A stretch of 64,000 nt of DNA, from positions 84,357-148,356 of the forward strand of contig DASUJY010000074.1 of NCBI GenBank assembly GCA_036279015.1. Direction: 5' to 3'. Position 1 is the stretch's first letter; the number at the start of each line of letters is the position of its first letter. This DNA is from DATEOR01 sp036279015. GTDB taxonomy: Bacteria > Actinomycetota > Thermoleophilia > Gaiellales > Gaiellaceae. The notes below the pieces were generated by a model. It did not search any database and was not told where the DNA came from. It was given only the letters and a program-made list of their open reading frames with translations. Shown here one piece after another: positions 1-8,977 of this stretch. The position numbers and the translations under genes were made by a program.

Positions 1-156
1 CATCCCGACCGGCATCTGCCGCTCCCAGAAGTCCATCGGCCGGCCGAAGACCCGCACGTCGAGGCCCTTCCCCTTGTGGAGGTGAGCCGCTGCCGCGAGC
101 CCGTAGGGGCCTGCCCCAACGATCGCGACGTCGCAGTCCTCGGAGTGCCTCGTCAT
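1..156 (-). CDS. FAD/NAD(P)-binding oxidoreductase, N-terminal part (runs off the window)
   Basis: Only the first 52 codons are inside the window. The ATG at 156 opens a protein whose residues 10-20 form a beta-strand followed by the dinucleotide-binding loop GAGPYG (residues 14-19) and an Ala-rich helix, the standard Rossmann start of FAD-dependent monooxygenases and pyridine nucleotide-disulfide oxidoreductases. Residues 35-52 (VFGRPMDFW and on) resemble the family of flavoproteins that begin a substrate pocket at this point. It is transcribed away from the GH5 gene at 377. Substrate cannot be told from this fragment. Confidence 0.75.
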   Translation of the reverse strand, partial: MTRHSEDCDVAIVGAGPYGLAAAAHLHKGKGLDVRVFGRPMDFWERQMPVGM

Positions 157-376
157 CGCGGAGCAGCGTGGCATGGAAGTGCGGGCCCTCCAACTCCACA
201 AAGGGATAGAAGGCGGTTGGGAATTGTCCCCCGCTCGAAGAGGCAGGGTCGAGGACCGGGGCAATGCGACCGCGTTCCGCCGGATCACGATTTCGGGGGA
301 TTCCGGCCCCCCTGGCGTCCGGGACCATGAGGAGGATTCGCGCACGCGCGAGCTCCGAACAGCACAAGCCGCCGCC

Positions 377-1729
377 ATGATCTCCCGTCGACCGCGCCGC
401 GCGACGAGCGCCGCGCTCGCTCTCCTCGCCGCCCTTCTCGGCCTCGCCTTCGCGCCTCGAAGCGCCGCGGCGGCTCCCGTCAACCTCGAGCGGCCAAGCA
501 TTTCGGGGAGCCCCGTCGTCGGCAAGCGGCTGCGCGCAGCCCACGGTGACTGGTCGGGAAGCCCGACGCGCTTTGCCTACGGATGGCAGCGGTGCGACAA
601 GTCCGGGGGCAGCTGCCGCCGGATCGCCGGTGCGAGCTCGTCCAGGTACCGGCTCAAGTGGGCCGACCGGGGCCACACGATTCGGGTCCGTGTCAAGGCC
701 TGGAAGGGCTCAGCCTCGCGAGCCGCGCGCTCGGCTCCGACCGATCCTGTCCGTGCGCCGGCGCTACGGCCGCTGCACGTGTCAGGCAAGCGCCTCCTCG
801 ACTCGAAGGGGAAGGTCGTCCACCTGCACGGCGTCAACCGCTCCGGGCTCGAGTACGCGTGCATCCAGGGCTGGGGGATCTTCGACGGCCCGAGCAGCGC
901 GGCATCGGTGAAGGCGATCCGCTCCTGGAACGCGAACATCGTCCACCTCGGCCTGAACGAGGACTGCATCCTCGGTATCAACGGCGTGCCGGGCGCGTAT
1001 GCGGGCGAGAACTACATGGACGCCGTCGTCGCGTACGTCAACCGCCTGCACAGGTACGGCCTCTACGCCGAGGTCTCGCTGATGTGGGCCGCGCCCGGAA
1101 CCCAGGAGGCCCAGGGTCACCCGCCCATCCTCGACGCCGACCACGCGGGCGAGGCCCTGACCGCGATCGCAAAGGCGTTCAAGGGCGACCCGAGGACGAT
1201 CATCGGCCTGCAGTCGGAGCCGCACGAGATCGGCTGGAACTGCTGGCGCAACGGCGGGTCGGCGTGCTCGGTCGGCTACGAGGCGCTCGGCATGCAGGGT
1301 GCCCTGAACGCCGTGCGGGCGACCGAGGCGAAGAATCCCGTCGCCGTCCCGGGGATCGACTGGGCGAACAACCTCTCCGGCTGGCTCGACCACAAGCCGA
1401 ACGATCCGGTGAAGCAGCTGATCGCGGAAGTCCACGTCTACGGCAGGAACACCTGCTCGACGACCTCCTGCTTCAACTCCACGATCGCCCCGGTCGCTGC
1501 CGAGGTCCCGGTCGTCTTCGGTGAGACCGGGGAGACGTACGACGACTCGTCCTGCGGATCGGCGAACATCTCGACCTTCATGAACTGGGCGGACGCTCAC
1601 GGCGTCGGCTACGAGGCCTGGGTCTGGAACACGTGGGGGACGTGCGGCTCGCTCATCGAGCGCTACGACGGCACGCCGGCAAACGCATACGGAAGCTGGG
1701 TCAAGCAGCACCTGAAGTCGCTCCGGTAG
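377..1729 (+). CDS. Secreted GH5-family cellulase-like glycoside hydrolase with N-terminal Ig-like domain
   Basis: 450 residues. The ATG at 377 is chosen because it begins a signal peptide (Arg-rich start, hydrophobic core, Ala-rich cleavage site near residue 33); the frame is open further upstream without a signal sequence. Residues 34-125 form an Ig-like domain with the YGWQRCD pattern and a Cys pair typical of Thermoleophilia secreted proteins (family knowledge). Residues 131-450 are a GH5-type catalytic domain: HGVNRSG near 151-157, putative acid/base Glu281 in QSEPH and putative nucleophile Glu383 in FGETGE. The usual NEP around the acid/base is SEP here. It is a paralogue of the lipoprotein at 5594 and probably trims or processes the beta-glucan-like polymer made by this locus (inference). 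Confidence 0.85.
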   Translation: MISRRPRRATSAALALLAALLGLAFAPRSAAAAPVNLERPSISGSPVVGKRLRAAHGDWSGSPTRFAYGWQRCDKSGGSCRRIAGASSSRYRLKWADRGHTIRVRVKAWKGSASRAARSAPTDPVRAPALRPLHVSGKRLLDSKGKVVHLHGVNRSGLEYACIQGWGIFDGPSSAASVKAIRSWNANIVHLGLNEDCILGINGVPGAYAGENYMDAVVAYVNRLHRYGLYAEVSLMWAAPGTQEAQGHPPILDADHAGEALTAIAKAFKGDPRTIIGLQSEPHEIGWNCWRNGGSACSVGYEALGMQGALNAVRATEAKNPVAVPGIDWANNLSGWLDHKPNDPVKQLIAEVHVYGRNTCSTTSCFNSTIAPVAAEVPVVFGETGETYDDSSCGSANISTFMNWADAHGVGYEAWVWNTWGTCGSLIERYDGTPANAYGSWVKQHLKSLR

Positions 1730-1744
1730 GCGGGCGCCGGGCCG

Positions 1745-2986
1745 CTACGGCGTCGGGCGCTCCGTTCGCACCCAGCTGTCGGCGCGAAAGCGGAGGAGCC
1801 GGTACGCCGTCATCGTCTTCCGCACGACGAAGAGCGGGGACCTGGCGAGCGCCGCGTAGGCGCTGCGCGGAGCGGCGGCGGCGCGCAGGCCGACGAGGAC
1901 GTAGAGGGGGAGCGCGCCGAGGACGACGAGCGACGGGGTCAGCGCCCAGATCCCTACGACGCCGACCGCGACAAGCGCCCCGCCGACCGCCGCGGTCACG
2001 ACGGCGCCGGCGGCGAGGAAGCCGACCGGCGGCAGGGAGAGCTCGAGCGCCGAGAACGCGAGGGAGAGGCTGCGCTCGCGGGCCGCGGCGGCGAGGAGCC
2101 GCCCGCCGTAGGCCCTCGCGACGTGCAGCTTCCCGCCCTCCCAGCGCAGCTGCTGCTCCTCGGCGGCGCGCGCGTGAGGCGCAGGCGGCGAGCGGAGAAC
2201 CGCGCCGGGAGCAAACGCCGGCCGCACCCCGGCGAGGAGCAGCTGGACGTGGTACTCGACGTCCTCGGCGCTCGTGAACGCCGTCCACGGGTGCGCGAGC
2301 AGGGCGTCGCGCGTGAAGAGCATGCCGTTGCCGGAAAGCGAAGCCGGCAGGCCGAGGGCGGCCTTCCCGAGCGGGCGCGCTCGGTTGACGAGGAGGAAGG
2401 CAGCTGCCCGAAGGGCCCCGTCCCGGGTGCCGTCGTCGGCGAGCAGAGACTCGCCCTGGACGACCTCGGCGCCCGTCTCGAGCTGGAGGACGAGCGCCTC
2501 CAGGAACGTGGGCACGGCAGCAGAGTCGGCGTCGACGACGACGACGGCGTCGGGTGGCCGCTCCCCGGCGAGCAGGCGATCGAATGCCCACCGCAGAGCC
2601 TGGCCCTTGCCCCGCGCCTTCGGCTCGTTCCGCACGAGGACCTCGGCGCCCGCGGCAGCAGCCGCCGCTGCGGTCTCGTCGGTGCAGTTGTCGGCGATGA
2701 CGACGATCTCGACCAGCTCTCGCGGATACGTCTGGGCACGGATGGAATCGACGCACGCCGCGATCGACCCCGCCTCGTCGTGGGCCGGGACGACGACTCC
2801 GAGCCGGGTCTCGCTCCGCGCCCTCTCGAGGGCCTTGCGGCGCGGATGGAGGAGCGCCGCGAGCACGAGGACGACGAGATAGAGCGCGAAGACCGCGAGG
2901 ACGAGGCCCACGACAAAGAGGGCGGCGGCGCCGATCGAGGTCCCAACCTCCCCGATCGATATGGAGGTGGGTGCTGTCATCCTCAC
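1745..2986 (-). CDS. Membrane glycosyltransferase family 2 (cellulose/hyaluronan synthase-like)
   Basis: 413 residues. One N-terminal membrane helix (about 18-45) leads into a GT-A domain with VVPAHDE (65-71), the metal-binding DAD (152-154), the catalytic-base ED pair (241-242) and the acceptor-site motif QQLRW (278-282). These are the signature residues of processive GT2 synthases. Two or three C-terminal membrane helices (about 309-370) complete the fold. No PilZ domain is visible. It is divergent from the GT4 genes at 3155 and shares the 168-base intergenic region with them. Processive synthesis of a beta-linked polymer is likely, but a single-addition GT2 cannot be excluded. Confidence 0.85.
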   Translation of the reverse strand: MRMTAPTSISIGEVGTSIGAAALFVVGLVLAVFALYLVVLVLAALLHPRRKALERARSETRLGVVVPAHDEAGSIAACVDSIRAQTYPRELVEIVVIADNCTDETAAAAAAAGAEVLVRNEPKARGKGQALRWAFDRLLAGERPPDAVVVVDADSAAVPTFLEALVLQLETGAEVVQGESLLADDGTRDGALRAAAFLLVNRARPLGKAALGLPASLSGNGMLFTRDALLAHPWTAFTSAEDVEYHVQLLLAGVRPAFAPGAVLRSPPAPHARAAEEQQLRWEGGKLHVARAYGGRLLAAAARERSLSLAFSALELSLPPVGFLAAGAVVTAAVGGALVAVGVVGIWALTPSLVVLGALPLYVLVGLRAAAAPRSAYAALARSPLFVVRKTMTAYRLLRFRADSWVRTERPTP

Positions 2987-3154
2987 CGATCGTCGTGACT
3001 CAGGGCCAGGCTGTTGCCGAGCCGCAAAAACCCTGCATCTACCGTCGTATCATAGGCCGATGACCGGCTTGTCGATCGCGGCGCGAGGCAACGCCCCGGG
3101 CCGCCCTTCGAGCGGCCGGACAGCATTTAGGACGACCGGCTCGTAGCGAAGCCG

Positions 3155-4390
3155 GTGCGGATCCTCGTCGTCTCGACTCGCTTTCCCTATCCGCCGCGGT
3201 GGGGGTTCGCGACGCGCGTCTACCAGCTTGCCCGCCTGCTCGCGCGGCGGGACCAGGTCACGCTTCTCTGCCCCGCCGAGGGTGTCGAGCCCGCGGACGT
3301 CGAGCTCCTGCGAGCCGAGCTCGAGGTCGAGATCGTCGAGCGCGCCGGCGGAACGGCCGCGCGTTCGAAGCGGGCGACGCAGCTCGCGTCGCTGGCAGGC
3401 GGGCGCTCGTTCCACCTGCGCGAGTTCGAGGGGCCTGAGCTCCAGGATGCGCTTGCCCGGCTCTGCTCCGAACGGCGCTTCGACGTCGTTCAGCTCGAGT
3501 CGAGCCTGCTCGGCGAGCTCGAGATCCCGGCCGGCCCGGCGGTCGTCCTCGACGAGCACAACGTCGAGTACGAGGTCTTCGAGCGCATGAGCGAAGGCGA
3601 GCGCTCCCCGCTTCGCCGCGCGTTCTACCGGCTCGAGTCCTCCCGCTTCCGCCCGTTCGAGCAGCGGTTGTGGCGAGCGGTGGACGGTTGCGCGGTCACG
3701 TCCCCTCGCGACGCCCGCGAGGTCGAGGCGCACGCGCCCGAGACCGCGGTCGCGGTCGTCCCGAACGGCGTCGACGTCGACTACTTCCGCCCCGTCGCGC
3801 GGCGCGTCGAGCCTCGAAGCCTCGTCTTCAACGGCGTCCTCGACTACCGGCCGAACCTCGACGGCGCCTGGTTCCTCGTCGACGAGATCATGCCGCGCCT
3901 CCGCGCGCGGTTCCCCGACGTGAGCGCGACCATCGTCGGCCGCGGCGCCCAGGCCGACCTCGCCCGCCTGCGGCGCGCAGGGGCCCAGGTGACGGGGGAG
4001 GTGCCGGACGTCCGTCCGCATCTCGCTTCCGCGGCTGTAGTCGTCGTTCCGCTTCGAATCGGCGGCGGGACGCGGCTCAAGGTCGTGGAGGGCCTGGCGC
4101 TCGGAAGGCCGATGGTGACGACGGCCCTCGGGTGCGAGGGAATCGACGTGGTCGACGGCGAGCACCTCCTCGTCCGCGACGACCCCGAGCAGTTCGCGGC
4201 GGGTGTCGAGTCGCTCTTCGCCGACCCGGACCTCGGGCAGCGGCTCGGCGCCACCGGCCGCAGGCTCATGGAGTCGGCGTACTCGTGGGAGGCGGCGGCC
4301 TCGCGCCTTCGTTCCCTCCACGAGCACGTGCGTCTCGACGACCGCTCCTCGCCCCCGTCCCGCCCACCCGCGGCGGTGGCCGGCAGATGA
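3155..4390 (+). CDS. Glycosyltransferase family 4 (GT-B fold)
   Basis: 411 residues, GTG start directly before RILVVSTRFPYPP, the expected first beta-strand. The N-terminal half carries the family-type sequence for acceptor binding; the C-terminal half has GVDVDYFRP, IVGRG and VPLRIGGGTRLKVVEG with the nucleotide-sugar-binding Glu, as in GT4 enzymes. It resembles the EpsH/PEP-CTERM-associated sugar transferase group (family knowledge). Its TGA stop overlaps the ATG of the next gene (ATGA), so the two glycosyltransferases are translationally coupled. Donor and acceptor sugars are unknown. Confidence 0.88.
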   Translation: MRILVVSTRFPYPPRWGFATRVYQLARLLARRDQVTLLCPAEGVEPADVELLRAELEVEIVERAGGTAARSKRATQLASLAGGRSFHLREFEGPELQDALARLCSERRFDVVQLESSLLGELEIPAGPAVVLDEHNVEYEVFERMSEGERSPLRRAFYRLESSRFRPFEQRLWRAVDGCAVTSPRDAREVEAHAPETAVAVVPNGVDVDYFRPVARRVEPRSLVFNGVLDYRPNLDGAWFLVDEIMPRLRARFPDVSATIVGRGAQADLARLRRAGAQVTGEVPDVRPHLASAAVVVVPLRIGGGTRLKVVEGLALGRPMVTTALGCEGIDVVDGEHLLVRDDPEQFAAGVESLFADPDLGQRLGATGRRLMESAYSWEAAASRLRSLHEHVRLDDRSSPPSRPPAAVAGR

Positions 4391-5616
4391 ACAACGGCGG
4401 AGACAGCAGGACGAGGAAGCCGCGCGTCTGCATCGTGCGCGAGATGGACGAGTACGAGCCCCCGGTCCAGCGGGAGGCAGAGGCGCTCGTGTCGGCCGGA
4501 TTCGACGTCGAGGTCCTCTGCATGCGGCATCCGAATCGTCCTCGCCGAGTCGCCGTGAACGGCGTCGACATCACGAGCCTGCCGGCCAAGCACGGCCGCT
4601 CCACCCGGCTTCGCTACGTGGCCGACTACGGGTGGTTCTTCGTCCTCGCCGCGGCGACGCTGACGGGACGCCACCTTCGCCGCCGCTACGCCGTCGTCCA
4701 GATCAACACCATGCCCGACTTCCTCGTCTTCGCCGCCGCGATCCCGAAGCTGCTCGGCAGCCGGGTCGTTCTCTACCTGAACGAGCCGGTTCCCGAGCTG
4801 GCCGACACGCTCTTCGGATCGCCGCGGCTCCGGCGGGTGCTCGAGCGGGTCGAGCAGCGGTCGATCCGGTTCGCCGACCGCGCGATCACGGTCACCGAGC
4901 AGCTGAGGCAGCGGTTCGTCGAGCGCGGCGCCGACGGCGAGCGCATCTCGGTCGTCCTGAACGGCGCCGACCCCGCAGTCAGGATCGGCTCCTGGCGACC
5001 GCCTCCGGCCGCCACGCAGAACGGCTTCACGGTCATGTCGCACGGCCTCATCGAGGAGCGGTACGGGCAGGAGACGCTCGTCGAGGCCGCGGGGCTCCTT
5101 CGTGACGAGATCCCCGGGCTGCGAGTCGTGCTGACCGGCCGAGGCACGCGCGTTCCCGCTCTCCTCGAGCAGGTTCGCGCGCTCCGCCTCGACGACGTCG
5201 TCTCGTTCGAGGGCTGGGTGCCGCACGAGCGCCTCAACGACCTCCTGCACGAGGCCGACGTCGGCGTTGTCGCCCAGAAGGCCTCGCCCTATTCTCACCT
5301 CGTGCACACGAACAAGATGGTCGACTACTGGCTGTTCGACCGGCCGGTGATCGCGAGCAGGCTCCGTGCCGTCTCCGAGACCTACGAGGACGACGTGCTC
5401 GAGTACTACGAGCCGGGCGACGCCGAGGATCTCGCCCGCGCGATACGAAAGCTCCACGCCGATCCCGGCCGCAGAGCGGCGCTCGTCCGCGCGGCGAGGT
5501 CGGCGCTCGAGCGAAAGGGATGGGCCGTCCAGCGGAAGATCTACCTCGATGTCTTCGAAGAGCTCGTGCGCGACCGCGGCACCGCGGTGGCGAGTGAGCC
5601 CGCGCCCTCTCGGTAA
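4387..5616 (+). CDS. Glycosyltransferase family 4
   Basis: 409 residues starting at the ATG that overlaps the previous stop. The frame is open far upstream (from 3670), but that part is out-of-frame reading of the preceding gene. N-terminal GT-B domain starts at RVCIVREMDEYEPP; the C-terminal domain holds VMSHGLIEERYGQETLVEAA, VVLTGRG and HTNKMVDYWLFDRPVIAS, the donor-binding region of GT4 enzymes. The downstream GH5 lipoprotein begins 23 bases before this gene ends, so the three genes form one transcription unit. Confidence 0.88.
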   Translation: MNNGGDSRTRKPRVCIVREMDEYEPPVQREAEALVSAGFDVEVLCMRHPNRPRRVAVNGVDITSLPAKHGRSTRLRYVADYGWFFVLAAATLTGRHLRRRYAVVQINTMPDFLVFAAAIPKLLGSRVVLYLNEPVPELADTLFGSPRLRRVLERVEQRSIRFADRAITVTEQLRQRFVERGADGERISVVLNGADPAVRIGSWRPPPAATQNGFTVMSHGLIEERYGQETLVEAAGLLRDEIPGLRVVLTGRGTRVPALLEQVRALRLDDVVSFEGWVPHERLNDLLHEADVGVVAQKASPYSHLVHTNKMVDYWLFDRPVIASRLRAVSETYEDDVLEYYEPGDAEDLARAIRKLHADPGRRAALVRAARSALERKGWAVQRKIYLDVFEELVRDRGTAVASEPAPSR

Positions 5617-6736
5617 GGCGGCGCTCCTCGCCTTCGCCGTCGTCGCGGCGCTCGTCCTCGCAGGCTGCGATAGCGGCTCGAGCTCTGTCTCCTCCACGCC
5701 TTCGACGGAGGCCGCCCCGCCCGCAGAGGCGCCGAAGGGCCTCCACGTCTCGGGCAACCGCCTGCTCGACGCGAGCGGCGACGTCGTCCATCTGCGCGGA
5801 GTGAACCGCTCGGGCACGGAGTACGCCTGCATGCAGGGCTGGGGCATCTTCGACGGGCCGAACGACGCAGCCTCGGTGCGGGCGATGGCCTCGTGGCACG
5901 TGAACTTCGTGCGCGTGCCCCTGAACGAGGACTGCTGGCTCGGGATCAACGGCGTGAAGAAGCGCTACGCCGGGCCGGTCTACAGGTCCGCGATCGTCGA
6001 CTACGTCCGCCTGCTGCACCGGTTCGGCATGTACGCCGAGGTGTCGCTCATGTGGGCCGCGCCGGGCAAGTACCCGGCTACGTATCAGGCCGGCGGTCCC
6101 GACGCCGACCACGCCCCCGCGGTGTGGGCCGGCATGGCGAAAGCCTTCGCGGACGACCCGAACGTGATCCTCGCGCCCTGGGGCGAGACCGTCGTCGACC
6201 CGGAGTGCTTCCTCGAAGGCGGCGTCTGCGCTGCGACGTTCGGCCCGAACGACGAGCCGTACCGGATTGCCGGCATGCAGCAGGCCGTCGACGTGATGCG
6301 GAAGGCCGGCTATCGCGGGGTGATCGCCGTTCCGGGGGTCAACTTCGCCAACGACCTCAGTGGCTGGCTCGCCCACGCTCCCGACGATCCGCTCGGCCAG
6401 GTCGTCGCCGAGGCGCACGTCTACGGGAAGAACGTCTGTGGCTCGACCGACTGCTTCGACAAGACACTCGCGCCGGTCGCCGAGCGGGTGCCTCTCATCC
6501 TCGGCGAGACCGGCGAGGTCTACGACGCCTCCACCTGCGGCGCCAAGCACGTGTCGGAGATCCTCCGCTGGGCCGACGAGCACGACGTCGGCTACGCCGT
6601 CTGGGCCTGGGACGCCTGGGACACCTGCCTCTCGCTCGTGAAGGACTACGAGGGAGCGCCGACGGACGAATACGGCAGCTGGGTGAAGTCCTACCTCGCG
6701 CTACAGGCCGACACGACCGGCCGACTCGGTCCCTGA
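5594..6736 (+). CDS. GH5-family cellulase-like lipoprotein
   Basis: 380 residues from the GTG at 5594, inside the end of the preceding glycosyltransferase. This start gives a short basic stretch, a hydrophobic core and a lipobox LVLAGC with Cys25, so the product should be a lipid-anchored extracellular protein. A Ser/Thr/Pro linker (26-47) precedes a GH5-like catalytic domain: HLRGVNRSG (66-74), putative acid/base Glu198 in GETV and nucleophile Glu305 in LGETGE. It is clearly paralogous to the protein at 377 but lacks its Ig-like domain. The canonical NEP is GET here. Its last 36 bases overlap the end of the convergent flippase gene. Confidence 0.85.
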   Translation: MSPRPLGKAALLAFAVVAALVLAGCDSGSSSVSSTPSTEAAPPAEAPKGLHVSGNRLLDASGDVVHLRGVNRSGTEYACMQGWGIFDGPNDAASVRAMASWHVNFVRVPLNEDCWLGINGVKKRYAGPVYRSAIVDYVRLLHRFGMYAEVSLMWAAPGKYPATYQAGGPDADHAPAVWAGMAKAFADDPNVILAPWGETVVDPECFLEGGVCAATFGPNDEPYRIAGMQQAVDVMRKAGYRGVIAVPGVNFANDLSGWLAHAPDDPLGQVVAEAHVYGKNVCGSTDCFDKTLAPVAERVPLILGETGEVYDASTCGAKHVSEILRWADEHDVGYAVWAWDAWDTCLSLVKDYEGAPTDEYGSWVKSYLALQADTTGRLGP

Positions 6737-8242
6737 GCGCCGGAAGCGGCGGGCCGCGGCCGTCCGGACTGCTTCCATCTCCTCCGCGGTCACGAGGCGG
6801 AGCACGAGTGCCAGCACGAAAAACGTGGCCACCCCGAGCGCCGCCGACTCGAGCGTCCCGAGGGGCTGAGCCAGCTCGGCGACGCCCCACATCGCCGCCG
6901 AGGCGAACGCGCAGAGCGCTACGCGACGCGCCTGGCTACGGCCGAAGAGCGACCGCCCGACGATCGCGAACCCGACCGAGACGATCAGCGCCTCGGTCAG
7001 GAGGAGGCTGAGGGCGGCCCCGATCGCGCCGTTGTCGTAGCGGCTCTCGGTGATCCTGATCAGCGCGAAGTTGAAGAGCGGGTTCACGACCGTCGCGCCG
7101 GCCATCACCCAGGTCCAGCGGACCTGACGCTTCGCCGCGACGAGCACCTGGTTGAGGATGACGTTCGCGTACATGAGCGGGATGCAGAGCCCGAGGACGA
7201 CGAGGACGGGGGCGGCCTCGTGATACTCGGGGCCGTAGAGGAGGCCGATCGCAGGGCCCGCGAGCATCGCCGTCCCCGCGCAGATCGGCGCAGCGAGCAC
7301 GAGCACGAGCTCGAGCGGCGTTCGCGCCGCTCGCCCCAGCTCCCGGGGGTCGCGCTCGAAGGCCGCGACCAGCCGCGGAAGCCAGGCGGTCGAGACGAGC
7401 ACGGGCACGAACATGAGGGTCTGAAAGAGCTTCGTCGGCACGCCGTACCACGCGACCACCTCGGGCCGCGTCATCAGCGAGAGCATCACGGAGTCGATCC
7501 AGAGATAGACGAGGAAGAAGAGGCCAAAGGCCCAGTAGGCGAGGCTCTGCCTGACCATGTCGACGAGCCGGCGGAGATCGGTGCGAAGGTCGATCCGGAC
7601 GTACCTCGAGAGCCAGTAGACGTTGGCCGCAACGAGCACGCCTGCGACGACGAACGAGCTGGCGGCGATCGAGACGACGCCGAAGCCCGCGAGCACGAGC
7701 GCGATCCCGAGCACTCCCTGCGAGGACTTGTTCACCACCTCCGTGTAGGCGATGTACCGCATCCGCTCGATCGCCTGAAAGCCGGCCTGCATGGGCTCGG
7801 CGAGCATCGTGAGGATCACGGCGCCGGCGACGAGGTAGAGGACGGTCAGCTGAGCGCCGTCGAAATGCGCCAGCCTCGCGTACACCAGCGTCGCCGCAAC
7901 GAAGAGAGGCGTGAGGACGAGCCGGAGCACGATGCCGGTGCCGAGGAGGCCCGGAGCGGAGAGCGGGTCGACGACGATCTCGCGGACGAGGTAGTTGCGA
8001 GTCCCGAGTCCGAGCGCGACGCCGAGGACGCCCGTGACGGCGAGCGCGGTGACGAGGATTCCCATGTTCGTCGGGCCGAGAGCGCGTGGGACGACGATCG
8101 TCCACGCGAGCGACATCACCCAGGTCGTCGCCTGCCCGCCGGCGAGGGCGGCCAGGTTGCGGCGCAGGCGGGCGCTCGTCTCGACGGCGGGGCCGGTGAC
8201 CACCTCGTGGTCGCGGTCGGCTGCCCACGCTTCGCTCGCCAT
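6701..8242 (-). CDS. Polysaccharide flippase (Wzx/MOP superfamily)
   Basis: 513 residues, almost entirely hydrophobic, with about 12-14 membrane helices in the paired pattern of oligosaccharidyl-lipid flippases. The N-terminal helix contains LAALAGGQATTWVMSLAWT, followed by RALGPTNMGIL, a common Wzx opening. It would move lipid-linked repeat units across the membrane for polymerisation by the Wzy-like protein at 8978-10480. It lies 7 bases downstream of the acyltransferase gene on the same strand. The C-terminal 36 bases overlap the convergent GH5 gene. Confidence 0.87.
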   Translation of the reverse strand: MASEAWAADRDHEVVTGPAVETSARLRRNLAALAGGQATTWVMSLAWTIVVPRALGPTNMGILVTALAVTGVLGVALGLGTRNYLVREIVVDPLSAPGLLGTGIVLRLVLTPLFVAATLVYARLAHFDGAQLTVLYLVAGAVILTMLAEPMQAGFQAIERMRYIAYTEVVNKSSQGVLGIALVLAGFGVVSIAASSFVVAGVLVAANVYWLSRYVRIDLRTDLRRLVDMVRQSLAYWAFGLFFLVYLWIDSVMLSLMTRPEVVAWYGVPTKLFQTLMFVPVLVSTAWLPRLVAAFERDPRELGRAARTPLELVLVLAAPICAGTAMLAGPAIGLLYGPEYHEAAPVLVVLGLCIPLMYANVILNQVLVAAKRQVRWTWVMAGATVVNPLFNFALIRITESRYDNGAIGAALSLLLTEALIVSVGFAIVGRSLFGRSQARRVALCAFASAAMWGVAELAQPLGTLESAALGVATFFVLALVLRLVTAEEMEAVRTAAARRFRRSGTESAGRVGL

Positions 8243-8249
8243 CCCGCGC

Positions 8250-8939
8250 CTACTCGAAGAGCGGGAAGGGGCCGTCGAGACGGTAGCCGACCGCGTCCCG
8301 CGGCCGTGTCCCGATCGGACGAGCCGGGACTCCGCCGACGATGGTGAAGGGCGCCACGTCGGCGGTCACGACGGCTCCAGCTCCGACGACCGAACCCCTG
8401 CTCAGCGTGACGCCGGGCAGGATGACGGCGCGCGTCCCGATGAAGACGTGATCCTCGATCGCGACCCGCCGGAGCTCGACGCGAAAGCCCGGGTCGGACA
8501 CCGAGTGGGCCGCGCTGAGGATGGCCACCTCGGGTGAGACGCTCACGTCGGCGCCGATCTCGAGCCCGCCGCGGACGTCGAGCGTGCAGTTCCGGTTGAT
8601 GCGCGAGTTCTCCCCGATCCGCACTCGGTCCCGACGGATCTGGCCCGGCCCGTAAAACCAGACGTAGCAGCCCAGATGGATCCCGGCTCCGCGCGCGATC
8701 TCGATTCCGAGCGCCCGGGCGTACCACCAGCGCCGCAGTGCGAAGCTCGGGACGTGGGGGACCACGTAGTTCGTCACGTAGTTGAGCACGCGGACGAGCA
8801 GGAGGCGGGCCCGGCTACCGCCCGCGGTCTCGAGACGCGCCCCGTAGGCGGGCGCCGCGGGGCGCTCCTCCACACGCGGCACGGGTAGGGCGGGCGCAGG
8901 GCTTCCCACCGCTCGATCGTAGTTCGCGCTTGGCGACAC
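8250..8939 (-). CDS. Hexapeptide-repeat acyltransferase (WcaF/maltose O-acetyltransferase-like)
   Basis: 229 residues from a GTG at 8939; a second GTG ten codons in is possible. The central part (about 90-205) shows left-handed beta-helix hexad repeats (IGADVSVSPEV, IEDHVFIGTRAVILPGVTL, SRGSVVGAGAVVTADV), the catalytic-type His in ILSAAHSVSD and the ending VPARPIG found in sugar O-acetyltransferases. The likely role is acetyl decoration of the exopolysaccharide repeat. The N-terminal 60 residues are specific and include a short amphipathic stretch. Confidence 0.85.
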   Translation of the reverse strand: MSPSANYDRAVGSPAPALPVPRVEERPAAPAYGARLETAGGSRARLLLVRVLNYVTNYVVPHVPSFALRRWWYARALGIEIARGAGIHLGCYVWFYGPGQIRRDRVRIGENSRINRNCTLDVRGGLEIGADVSVSPEVAILSAAHSVSDPGFRVELRRVAIEDHVFIGTRAVILPGVTLSRGSVVGAGAVVTADVAPFTIVGGVPARPIGTRPRDAVGYRLDGPFPLFE

Positions 8940-8956
8940 GTGGACGCGCGGGAGCC

Positions 8957-8977
8957 AAAACCGTCCGTTTGGACGGT
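8957..8977 (-). terminator. Intrinsic terminator after the polymerase gene
   Basis: On the minus strand a perfect 7-bp stem (ACCGTCC / GGACGGT) with a 4-base loop is followed at once by four T residues. It starts one base after the TAG stop of the Wzy-like gene (8978). It would end the wzz-small ORF-wzy transcript before the acetyltransferase gene, so acyltransferase and flippase probably have their own promoter. Confidence 0.7.

Noticed and set aside
3670..4386. N-terminal extension of the second glycosyltransferase
   Set aside because: It reads the first GT4 gene out of frame; the ATG at 4387 with ATGA coupling and a normal GT-B start is better.
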